Both the position numbers and the translations under genes were made by a program. 64,000 nt of DNA from Lonicera japonica (lineage: Eukaryota; Streptophyta; Magnoliopsida; Dipsacales; Caprifoliaceae), in NCBI GenBank assembly GCA_021464415.1, contig CM038468.1:37374969-37438968 (forward strand), in the 5' to 3' direction. Each line of letters opens with the position of its first letter. Position 1 is the stretch's first letter. Below are positions 51,556 to 61,137 of this stretch, piece by piece. The notes under the pieces were generated by a model. That model was not told the DNA's origin. It saw nothing but the letters and a program-made list of their open reading frames with translations, and ran no database searches.

Positions 51556-52859
51556 ATTTTTGTGGGTCACCCTTTTGACTTGCTTTTTGATCATTTGGTA
51601 CCTATTGGCCTAAAATAAAAAAGAGGAGAATGAAGTAAAATGATGTAATAGTTGTAGGGCACTGACCTATAATTTACTCTATTTTTGTAAGCATTGTAAT
51701 TATGATTTCCCTTGTTTTTGTAAGCATTCAAGTACCCTATAAGTTTGTACCCATTTAACCATGTCATGTATATCATTATCCTTCTCTAAAATCCTTAACC
51801 CTCCAGATAAGGTCAATAATGATACTTTACCAACATTTAGTAAATGGCTTACACCCCACTTCTATAGCAATCTCTTCAATCTCAACAATAGAAAACCTAT
51901 CAGGATCTACATAGCATATTTTTTATAAAGACCAGCCCACATATACTTTGGGTGCAACTCTACGTTGAATATTCATAAGTCCCAGTCCCAGTCCTAGTCC
52001 CCCATGATACATATGGATAGTGAACAACGAAGAATCAACATATGCAAAAATTCCATTAAGCCACATTGAAACTACTAACTACTATAAGATGAAAAAACCT
52101 TAGTTTTAGTCATAAAAGTTGAATAAACCCTAGTTTTTGTAAACATCGACAAAAATGAATGATTTAAAAATCAAAAGAATGAAATGTACTTACAAAGCAT
52201 TCGATTTGGATCGCCAACCACTACTAACACCCAATTCATTTTCGTCTATGGAATGCACTTCAATCGCAAGCAGTAACCCAAATTTGTAGCGAGGTTTATG
52301 GATTTAGTGAGAGTTCTTTTGGGGATTTAAGGATTTTGTAAGAGATTACGTAGTTTGGTGAGAGTTTTAGAGCTTTAAAGAGGTTTATGAATTTTTAGAC
52401 CTCTGATAACTTTTTACACTAATATAACATGTAAGAGTTACTTTGTTTATGGAAGGAAAACGTGGGCAGGGCTAAAATGACCTTTTTGCCCTCGGTTTGA
52501 GGGCATGTGAAGCATACATACCTATTTTTTTTTAAAGTTAACGATGCAGTTTGCACGGAATTATGAGATTGAAACATGCTCATAAGTTTGAGTGATAAAT
52601 TAAAAGGGAAAAAATAAAAGAGGAGTGGGTAAATTCAAATTCGGTGTATAGTTGAGTAACCATTTTGATAATTTACTCTATCTATTTGTCTTTGTTTTTG
52701 TATTGTTATTGAATTTATATGTATGTTTTTGTAAGAGAGCTATTCGTGTGGTGGGGTGTGTGTGGGTGGAAGGTAAAATATAGGTTAATATTTTATTATT
52801 ATGTATAAATACGTTACAACTTATTGGGCCACTTTAAGTTTTCTCTTATAAGTAAAATT

Positions 52860-53608
52860 TGTAGGTCACCTAGAGGGGGGTTTTTTTAAAAATTAGTCAT
52901 TAGATTTAAAAATGTTTAATGTCTCAATTAAGCAACCAAGAATAAATTTCAATCACAATGATCATTTAGAATAGAAAGATTAATATGAATTTTTGTCCAA
53001 ATTCGGCTTGTTAAACTTCCGCGCTCGGTTAGTTCCTCGAACACTATAACTAATCTTCTTCCGGTTAAAACATTACAAGAGTTTAACACTCTACAAATGC
53101 AATCTCACAACACTCAATCACAAGAAAACCTCTTGCAATTTTAAGGATAAACCTCTCTTAATATTTGAAGAAAATGTTTGGTGGCTAACACCAATAGAAA
53201 AAATCTTGAAGAAATTTTGTTTTAATCAATCTACTTGTGTAAAAACAAAGTGTAAAAGCTATATTGAGAATCAAACATGAATCTTTACATAGAAAATAAA
53301 AGCACTCACTCAAATATAAAATAACGAGTCTTCGAGGGTTTTGTTTGTATCTTCGTTTCTATTTTTCCTTGGGTCATTGTTCTTCGTAGAAATGCTATTG
53401 ATAGTGCATTGATCAAGTAGATGTGTGAGGTGTAGGATATTGATAGTGCAAATCTTTGTAGGTAAATAATCTTGGTTCCGGCTTTTCGGTTTAGTCCACG
53501 TGTGGTCAATTTATTGTGGCTATAACTCAAAACATCAACTTAGTTAAATTACATATAATTAACGTTATTGTTATTATCAAAACAAGATTAGTGACTTTTA
53601 AGTCAACA
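52860..53608. mobile_element. Solo LTR of the same copia family, perfect 5-bp TSD
   Basis: Starts TGTAGGTCACCTAGAGG and ends TTTTAAGTCAACA, with AAATT at 52855-52859 and 53609-53613 as a perfect 5-bp duplication. It shares TTCGGCTTGTT, CCGCGCTCGGTTAGTTCC and CTATAAC blocks with the 57.3-kb LTR. At 749 bp it is less than half that LTR's length, so it belongs to a short subfamily or has an internal deletion. Confidence 0.88.
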
Positions 53609-53829
53609 AAATTTATAACATTTGAAACTTAAACATATAAATACAAACTTAAATCTTGGTACAATGGGATTTACCCGTGTACAAATGCACATAAAACAAC
53701 ATTCAATAATTATGGATTTTCCTCGAATAGCTTATTTTGAGCTTGTCTTTATCTTATTTACTTTGACTTAAAAAACAAAAATTCCATGCTTGTGTTTTTA
53801 ACCAACCCCCCCTCCCGCCCCGCCTCAAC

Positions 53830-54541
53830 GAGAAAAACTTACATGAAACAGAGATACCACGTCAGCCGATCCACGTGGTATCCCAAGCCAATCACCTCGC
53901 CACGTCGCCTCCTCTCCGCCACATCGCTCTCCTCTATCTCTCTCTCTTCCTCTCTCTCTCTAGCTCGCTCACCTCTCACCACCTCCAGCTGCCTACGCCG
54001 ACCAACTCTCACCACCTCCAGCGACCACCATCACTCCTCCGGCTGCTCGACCACCATCAACACCTCCGGCGTGTTCTCCGGCGGTCCTCTCCTCTCTCTC
54101 TCTCTTCCTCTCTCTCTTTCTAATGACCACCTCACCACCTCACCACCTCCGGCGACCACCATCACTCCTTCGGCTGCTCGACCACCATCAACACCTCCGG
54201 CTTGTTCTTCGACGGCGCAGGCAGCCGGAGGTGGTGAGAGGTGAGGGAGCTAGAAAGAAAGGAAGAGAGAGAGAGAGAGAAAGGAGAGGACCGCCAGAGA
54301 ACACGCTGGAGGTGTTAATGGTGGTTGAGCAGCCGGAGGAGTGATGGTGGCTGTCGGAGGTGGTGAGAGTTGGTCGGCGCAGGTAGCCGGAGGTGGTGAG
54401 AGGTGAGCGAGGAAGAGAGAGAGAGGAGAGTGCTGTGGCGGAGAGAAGGTGTGAGAGGAGGCGACGTGGCGATAGGTGATTGGCTTGGGATACCACGTGG
54501 ATCGGCTGACGTGATATCTCCGTTTCATGTAAGTTTTTCTC
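53830..54541. mobile_element. Mutator-like foldback MITE with ~340-bp arms
   Basis: Both arms start GAGAAAAACTTACATGAAAC and run inward for about 340 bp with good similarity, including CCACGTGGTATCCCAAGCCA, GCCACGTCGCCTCCTCTC and ACCACCATCA-type blocks, around a short loop near 54122-54190. CGCCTCAAC (53821-53829) and CGCCTAAAC (54542-54550) form a 9-bp duplication with one mismatch, the Mutator-like size. The element is markedly GC-rich against its surroundings. Several ORFs of 70-150 codons cross it on both strands, but all are Ser/Leu/Pro-rich artefacts of CT and CCACC repeats. A transcript would fold into one long hairpin. Confidence 0.85.
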
Positions 54542-54550
54542 CGCCTAAAC

Positions 54551-55600
54551 ACCCACCAATAAAAATGCAAAATTCTAGAGGTACTTCTGCGGCCCTCGTG
54601 TCTCAGCTAGTCGTTAATTTAGCGTCCAATTATCTTAATCAATTATTTGCTTTTCCTTTCCGTCCGAGGAATCAATATATCAAAATTCTAGAACCACTTT
54701 TTCATACACGCCCCATCATCAATTTTTTTCTATATCTCCTATTCCAAATCAAGAATTATATTTTAATTTATAACTATATATTAGAATGTATCTCTAAATT
54801 TTCCATGTAAGGTTTATTTTAAAGTTTGATCCGCACACAATTAAGGAAATGGTTTAAGAGAAGAAACAAAAGTAGAAAAAAAATGAAAATACGTAAATAA
54901 GCCGTAGATATAAATGAAAAAGATTTTCTATTTCTATTTAAAAATGGATAAACGGGTCTTGTATGAGAAAATTTTCTGTAGACAACTCAATTAATATTAA
55001 TTTTCTAAATTAAGAGGTTAGTTTTTACCGAGTCATATGATGCACGTGTTTCCCTTTTAATTTATTTAAAAACTGCAGAATTGACATCAATACCCTTTAA
55101 TGAAACTAATAATACCAAGTGTACCATAACAAAAGACAAAAACACCCTTGAAATTTAATTGACTTTATTTTAAGAAAAGAATTATAAAATTCAATGTTTC
55201 TTTTAACAATATAGTGTAAAAAGAAGTTTGTATTAAATTTTGGGATCGCAATTTTTCTTATTTTGTGCAAAAATAAATTGCGCACTCCTTTTTTTAGCAT
55301 ATTACCATTTTAGAGTGTTTAATTTACATTAATTCTCTATTATATATTAAACACCAACTCCTTTTGGTGTCACTATATATTTACACAAATGCCCTTCACA
55401 TAATATTGTTTGACTTTTGTTCCTTCAAGGGTTAATTAGTAAATTGACTATAAGTTGACCCCCAAAATTAAAGAAATGGGTATGTTCATTACCTCCTCTT
55501 ATAGAAATTTGCATACGTCACCTTTCTACATTGCAACATAGAAAGGAAATGAAAATTCAAAAGTGGAAAGGAAAAGGCGTTAGGGAGAGAAAATAAGTCA
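54551..55600. other. AT-rich intergenic DNA
   Basis: No gene, tandem repeat or paired TIR recognised. Confidence 0.5.
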
Positions 55601-55762
55601 ATTTTTGATGGGGGCAAAATTGTATGCGGTCATAGGGTCAACTCTCATTTAAAATTAATTTATTTTTTATTTTTTCATTTGTTTTAAATAAATAAAAATG
55701 AACACGTGCCGTTTTATTATTGGGACCCCATGACCTCATCCAATTTTGGCCCCATCAAAAAT
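55601..55762. mobile_element. Short MITE-like inverted repeat
   Basis: ATTTTTGATGGGGGCAAAAT at the left is mirrored by CCAATTTTGGCCCCATCAAA at the right. GGTCATAGGGTC and GACCCCATGACC-like blocks lie inside. About 162 bp in total; no clear target duplication. Confidence 0.6.
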
Positions 55763-55826
55763 TTTTCCAAGAACATACTGCAACAATTTCCGGACAAAAC
55801 TCAGAAAAATGGTAACCCGAAATAAA

Positions 55827-56163
55827 GGGTGGTGATGTTGGCACCCCCAAAATCTCTTGAAAACACTCCCACTTTAATTCGGTCATTCGCAACCGAATAA
55901 CGAATACGTTATTCAGTTGTGAAGGACCGAATATAAAATTGCAAAAATTTTAAAAAACTTGAAAATGCCTTACTCGGTTGTCAAGAACCGAGTATAAAAT
56001 TTGAAAAAACTTGAAAATGCCTTATTCGGTTGTCAAGAACCGAGTATATAGACTTATATTCGATCCTCAACAACCGAATAATAGACACTTTACTCGGTTG
56101 CGAATGACCGAATTAAAGTGGGAGTGTTACCAAGTGTTTTTGGGGGTGCCAACATCACCACCC
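55827..56163. mobile_element. MITE with ~70-bp TIRs, perfect 8-bp TSD
   Basis: Begins GGGTGGTGATGTTGGCACCC and ends with its exact inverse. The arms continue through CACTCCCACTTTAATTCGGT, with a short gap. GAAATAAA at 55819-55826 and 56164-56171 is a perfect 8-bp duplication, pointing to hAT. The interior has a tandem pair of about 55-bp units containing TTATTCGGTTGTCAAGAACC. An 82-codon ORF over its right end is not a gene. Confidence 0.88.
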
Positions 56164-56171
56164 GAAATAAA

Positions 56172-57094
56172 TATACTCACACAATCTTATATACAAGTTA
56201 AATTGTACAAGTACGTACTTGAATATTGTGATTGTCAAAATATTAAAAAAAAAATATGACCCCAACTAAATACAAAATACACCCATGTATAAAATAAAGG
56301 AATCGAGAAGTTGGACTGTTAGATGAAAAATCTTAATGTGAAAAGGAAAAAGCAATAAAAAAGGAGAAAAACTTGCAACAATTCACACACAAAACTCAAA
56401 GAAATAATAAAGCGTGGGTTTTAAGTCGTGCGAATGTATAAAAGGTTATATGGGTCTGAATAATATTTGAAAAATGGGAAAAGGTGTGTTATAGAAAGGG
56501 AAAGAAAATCTAAAAGTAGATAGGAAAATGTAGAAATGAGAGAAAAAAATATTCTAACAGTTGACACAAAAATTTCAAAGAAATAATAATTCGAAGCAAA
56601 TACATACACACACCCATATACAAGTTAGTTTGTGCAACAACGGAAAAAAAAACCTTAGAAAATGTGATGCTATGAAATATATTGAAAATGCAATCCAAAA
56701 AATACATCCATGAACAAGATGAAAGAATAAAAAATGTGCATCATAGAAGAAAAGAAATGAAAATGAAGAAGTGGAGAGGAAAAGGCAGTAAAACAAGTTA
56801 CAACAATTCAAAAATGAGAAACATAGGCCTATATACAATTTAAATTGTGCAACTGTGATAAAAATTTGAACAATATGATACCACAAAAATTACTTCGGAA
56901 ATGTAACCTAAAACAAATATATCTATGTACAAATAGTACAAGATTAAGTATTTTCTTCTTACAATTTTTACAAGTATGTAGAGTGTGCCCCGGAGGTTAG
57001 TAATGAATGGATCATCACCATCAATCATCTTCTTCTTCTTTTTATTTATTTATTTATTTTTATCAAAACTTTCAAGCTAGAAGTCAGTGAAATG

Positions 57095-57126
<32 letters not shown>

Positions 57127-57312
57127 AAAAAATTAAAAAATAATAACCACAAAAAATACACATGTATATCAATTTTTAACCACACCTACTACAAAGATAT
57201 AGAAAAAGATAAATATTATTAAATTGATTGATATAAAACTATTACAATGGAAACCCTTTATATAAGGTTATGAGAATGATATAAATAAGGAAAATATAAA
57301 AATCTAATCAAT
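56172..57312. other. AT-rich intergenic DNA with degenerate repeats and a poly-C run
   Basis: Loose repetition of phrases such as CATATACAAGTTA, GTGCAAC and AAAATGTAGAAATGAGAG about every 190 bp (56170-56900) suggests an old tandem repeat. Eighteen C residues lie at 57098-57115. ORFs here are Phe/Ile/Cys-rich noise. Confidence 0.5.
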
Positions 57313-57317
57313 CTAAA

Positions 57318-58954
57318 TGTAGGTCGGAAAATACCCTAGAGGGGGGGGGGGTGAATAGGGTTTTAAAAACTTAATGCGGAATTAAAAATCTTTTCGAAAA
57401 TGTTTAAGTAAAATAATTTACTAAACAAATTTATCAAGGAATGTAAGCAAATAAACAATCAAGTATAAGAGCAAATAAATAAGTAATCTCAAACAATTTA
57501 AACAATCAATAATAAAGAGATTGAGTAAGAAAGATTGAACCAATTTGAAGTCGAAGATTTTTTGTCCACACGGTTCGGCTTGTTCCCCCTACTCCGCGCT
57601 CGGTTAGTTCCCCGAGAATTTCCACTATAACCGATCTCCTTCCGGGTGAAGATCAAACCTCTACAAGTGTATTCTTCTCACACACTCTTACAAGTATTGA
57701 AACACCCTCAATACTCTCACAAGAAATCCCTCTTGCTATTCTATGAGATACACCTCTCACAAAAATGATTTGAACAAGTTTTTGGTGACTAACACCAATG
57801 TACAATATCTCTCTTGTGTATAACAAAATACAAATGAAGCTCACACTAAGAGATATCAAAATTGATCAAAAATATATAGCTCAAAAATGAAGAATATGAT
57901 CAATAATACTTGAATAACTTTGTATATATGTAAAATAAGTTTGTAGAATAATTCAAGTAAGTTAAAACATGTCTAAGACATCATATTTATAGCTTACAAA
58001 ATCATATGGCCGTTGGGGATGATTAAGAGAGGTTTTGGCTCCATGGTACACATTTTCAAACTTTCCAACAGCTAGTTTTGACAAAAAAATTTAAATTTAT
58101 TTTGTTAATTTCTCCCAATTTAACCGTTGGATCATGCTCAAATTTTAGTCAAAATTTTCAGAAAATGTTGTCTAACTACTATACAAATTTCAAAATGATC
58201 GGAGTTCGGGAAGGCCTCCATTTTACCGTTAGATCAAAACTGGGCAAAAATTGAGCGAATTTTAAACGAAAAATAAAAATATTTTTCCAATTTAATAATT
58301 TAGTTCCAAATAAAATTCTAATGATTTATGAACCTCAAATATATGTTTCTAAGATACCAATTTTTATTATAGCTTAAAATATGATCATTTAAAATTAATA
58401 TGAATTTATTTTGAAACTCGATTTTTGTAAAATGATGTTTTTCAAATAAATTCAATTTCAAGCTAGTTTGAATCAATCTTTAAAAGATGCAAGAATATAT
58501 TTGAGTTATAGGAATTTGATCAATAAAGTATCGTTACATAAAATCTAAGTAAACACTCAATTACCGAATAGATGAGTCTTCGAATGCTTCAATTTGTTTC
58601 TTCAAATTGATTCTTCACTTGAAGCTTTTTCCTCAAAACTTTTGCATATGATTCTTGATCTTTGTGCTTCATAGATTTACATTGCTAGCTTGTGGGTGAT
58701 GAGATTGATCTTCTTGTCTTGTCCAACGCTTGTAGAAGAATGATCTGAATTCTGGTATATCGATTTTAGTTGAATGCTTCATTGACTTGATCGGATATTG
58801 ATCGAATGATCCTTGTCAAACTTCCTTTGAACAATCATGCTATTCTTGATTTTCCAAATAAGAAATCTATAATCTTATATCAAGAACATGTTAAATTACA
58901 CATGATTAATTTATTGTTATTATCAAAATAAGATCAAGACCTTCAAGGTCAACA
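57318..58954 (-). repeat. 3' LTR of the copia element (1637 bp)
   Basis: Bounded by TGTAGGTCGG and CTTCAAGGTCAACA on the + strand. The internal boundary is fixed by the adjoining polypurine tract, and the outer boundary by agreement with the other LTR copies. The 68-codon ORF at 57653-57859 recurs identically at 63277-63483 only because both LTRs contain it. An 11-G run (57341-57351) corresponds to 7 G in the other LTR. Confidence 0.92.
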
Positions 58955-58956
58955 AT

Positions 58957-58968
58957 CTCCCCCTTTTT
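58957..58968 (-). promoter_or_regulatory. Polypurine tract of the copia element
   Basis: Reads AAAAAGGGGGAG on the - strand, two bases before the 3' LTR start TGTTGACC. This is the plus-strand priming site position expected for an LTR retrotransposon. Confidence 0.85.
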
Positions 58969-59604
58969 GATGATGACAATAAATTAATGTGTGTTTCCAA
59001 TAATAAGTATAAATAGCATATGAATAATTGAAATATGCTCCCCCTCAATTTATGCATAGAGAAAATAAAAGATTATTAAAAGCATTGCAAATATTTGAGA
59101 TAGTTTTAAAAATTAATAAAATAATTTTGATCTCAAATACGGTTTTCAAAAGAAAACAATTGTCAATGTTAAAGACATAAAATAATTAATGGTCTTACCA
59201 ACATTAAATGTCACCAACACACATTTTCTCCCCCTATGGCAACATCAAAAAGGGATCAAGGCCACGGAGAGAAAATGGTAACTCCAAGAGTGCTTCATCT
59301 ATGAGGCCAATGTGTGTATGTCTCTCCATCTTTTGCCATTTTTTTTTTTTAATGGCTCAATAAAATGTCAAAACACGAAATATAACATGCAAAATAAAAC
59401 AAGTATGAATATTAAAGACATAAAGCATTTAAAAGTCTTACCACAATATTTAAAGTCGGTATAAAAAATCTTACCACAGCAAAAAAAATCTTACCGCAGC
59501 AAAAAAAAAAAAAAAAAAAACTTACCTTTTACCGCAGTATCAACATTACGCACATTTTCTCCCCTTACGTCAACATCAAAGAGGGATCTAGACCGTGCTA
59601 GGGC
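58969..59604 (-). other. Non-coding 3' internal region of the copia element
   Basis: Contains two diverged copies of a motif ACATTTTCTCCCC...CAACATCAAA.AGGGATC (about 59220-59256 and 59553-59589) and A-rich repeats CTTACCACAGCAAAAAAAAT/CTTACCGCAGC (59470-59524). No ORF of note. The second motif copy ends about where host-like sequence begins, near 59605. Confidence 0.6.
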
Positions 59605-59765
59605 GGTGGACTTTAGATGCACGCGGGAGGCGCTGTATTTTTGACTTTTTAGGATGACAGCTTTTTATTTTCGGGATTCTTTTAATTGCTTTGCCTCTTG
59701 TCCCCTTATTCTTGTTGTCTTCCTCGAGATCCATTTTCTTCTTATAACTTTTATAGGAGGTACCC

Positions 59766-60536
59766 ATGAGTAAGAGAAAGCAAATCACAAGTATGCCGAA
59801 TACCTTCCGTTGTACCGGTTCATCTTGTGCTGGTTGCACTTATAAACGCAAGAAATGTCAGCCATTGTGTGAATATGCACAAATTTTTATGGATGTGATT
59901 AGTCGTCAAAATTATCGTACAATCTTCACCGTTTTTGGGGCAAATAGTGTTGCAAATATTTTAAAAGAAATTCCTCAACATCAATATCTTGAGACTTTCT
60001 ATTCATTTCTTTTTGAAGCTAAGGCGAGAGTCGAGAATCCTAGTAAAGGCTGTACTGCGCTCATTGTTTCTCTTGAACAAAAGGTACAAGAGTTACAATC
60101 ACGGGTGACAGCGTTAGAGGCTTTGCAGTCACGAGTGACAACATTAGAGGCTCGATTAGGAGAGTCTTCTAGCGCTAACCAAAGCTTTTCTTTTGCTCCT
60201 CCTATAAGTTCTACAGGGTTCCTATCGTTAGCAGAAAATGTTGCACCTGAAATTCTTTCGACTACCGGAAATATTTTAGACCATAGTGCTTTTCTAACTA
60301 ATGTGGGTTTGCCGGCATATCCGACTATCTCAAATTACCAAGCTGCTTTGGAAGGCTATTCATCGCAATTTTCTCAAAGAGGTACTGCTGCGGAGGTTGC
60401 CGAGCCATCGAGTCCTGATTGGACAACTCTATTAGATATGGAGCATAATTTTGTTGATAATTCTTCTTCTAGTCTCGATGCTGTTTTGAATTTTGATTCT
60501 GATGATCTTCAGATTATTTTCCCTTCTTTTCATTGA
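59766..60536 (+). CDS. LOB-domain (LBD/AS2-like) transcription factor, intact single exon, antisense inside the copia element
   Basis: A 256-codon open frame without introns. The LOB zinc-finger-like motif is intact: C21-x2-C24-x6-C31-x3-C35, within SSCAGCTYKRKKCQPLC. The GAS-block region follows (about 50-98), with IFTVFGANSVANILKEIP and EAKARVENPSKGC. A coiled coil (about 99-131) has L103, L110, L117, V124 and L131 in heptad register and an internal duplication of LQSRVT.LEA. The rest is a Ser/Asn-rich, acidic C-terminal tail as in many LBDs. LBD proteins are plant-specific nuclear regulators of lateral-organ development. The start at 59766 is the first in-frame ATG, and a CT-rich leader precedes it. 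Many LBD genes have one intron, so intronlessness fits capture via RNA. The absence of stops suggests recent capture or selection. No LBD subclass is assigned. Confidence 0.85.
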   Translation: MSKRKQITSMPNTFRCTGSSCAGCTYKRKKCQPLCEYAQIFMDVISRQNYRTIFTVFGANSVANILKEIPQHQYLETFYSFLFEAKARVENPSKGCTALIVSLEQKVQELQSRVTALEALQSRVTTLEARLGESSSANQSFSFAPPISSTGFLSLAENVAPEILSTTGNILDHSAFLTNVGLPAYPTISNYQAALEGYSSQFSQRGTAAEVAEPSSPDWTTLLDMEHNFVDNSSSSLDAVLNFDSDDLQIIFPSFH

Positions 60537-60598
60537 ATAACAGATAATGATTTTTAGACTGCAAAATTATTGTTAGTTTATAATAACATGTAAAATAC

Positions 60599-61137
60599 AG
60601 ACTTGTGTTGTTTACTAAGTTGACAAGTATCGCAAATTTTATTTTTAACAAATTTAATTTTGGGCAACCATTTAACTAATTCATTTTTAGATAACTTATG
60701 AATTAAATCCATATTCAAGAAACATCATTCAACATGATAAACATTTAACATCTTGTTGAGACAAATCATCAAGTTCAAGAATATATACGTTATTAGATCT
60801 ATAAGAAATAAACAAGATAGAAGTATCATTAATATTTTTAACAATGCAACATTCGGATTTAAAAATAATTTCATAACTTTTATCATACAATTGATTAATA
60901 CTAAGAAAGTTATGTTTTAAACCGTCAACAAGTAGAACAATATTAATATAAGAAGATTTCTTACCAACTTTACCTATACCAATAATTTTGCCTTTGGCGT
61001 TGCCTCCAAATGTGACGTTGCCTCCTTGTTTAGGAGTTAGTCTCAAGATTTTTTTTATTTTTTTTTTTCGTCATGTATTTCGAGCATCCACTATCCAATA
61101 ACCATTTTATTTTGCTAGCTTTTGCTCTTAGGCAAAC
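60599..61137 (-). pseudogene. Copia pol remnant: protease start and broken integrase N-terminus
   Basis: The protease active-site motif WLLDSGC is visible (DSGC at 61083-61094). An A-rich low-complexity insertion near 61048-61068 follows it. The frame 61046-60729 then continues with GGNVTFGGNAKGKIIGIG, LVDGLKHNFLSINQL and LDDLSQQDVKCLS, ending at a stop. A shifted frame from about 60712 down to 60600 gives LIHKLSKNELVKWLPKIKF and KICDTCQLSKQHKS, the zinc-binding start of integrase. Similarity stops abruptly at about 60599, where the LOB-gene 3' flank begins. The remainder of pol is absent. Confidence 0.85.

Larger units (their letters stand above)
49201..52678. mobile_element. Mutator-like element with ~230-bp TIRs carrying a GRF zinc-finger fragment and LTR-like insert
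   Basis: The left arm (about 49211-49510) and right arm (about 52460-52678) are inverted copies sharing GAGTAAATTA, CTACTCAACTATA, TTTCAATCTCATAATTCC, CACATGCCCTCAAACC and GAGGGCAAAAAGG-like blocks. The left arm is followed by a partial tandem duplication: CCTTCCAACCTTTTCCCTCT recurs at about 49503 and 49690, and TCTCATAATTCCATCCAAAT at about 49351 and 49620. TATCTATT flanks both ends (49193-49200 and 52679-52686), but this motif also occurs nearby, so the duplication is not proven. Long TIRs and the GRF fragment fit a Mutator-like element. 49770-51290 looks like an LTR-derived insertion. Confidence 0.55.

Noticed and set aside
53786..54810. ORFs of 70-152 codons around the foldback element
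   Set aside because: Ser/Pro/Leu/Thr strings translated from CT and CCACC repeats in mirror-image arms; several frames open on both strands.
56421..57028. Stacked minus-strand ORFs rich in Phe/Ile/Cys
   Set aside because: Hydrophobic strings from AT-rich DNA, mutually overlapping, no start context or domain.
57653..57859. 68-codon ORF found identically at 63277-63483
   Set aside because: Its two copies lie in the two LTRs; duplication comes from the element, not from a conserved gene.
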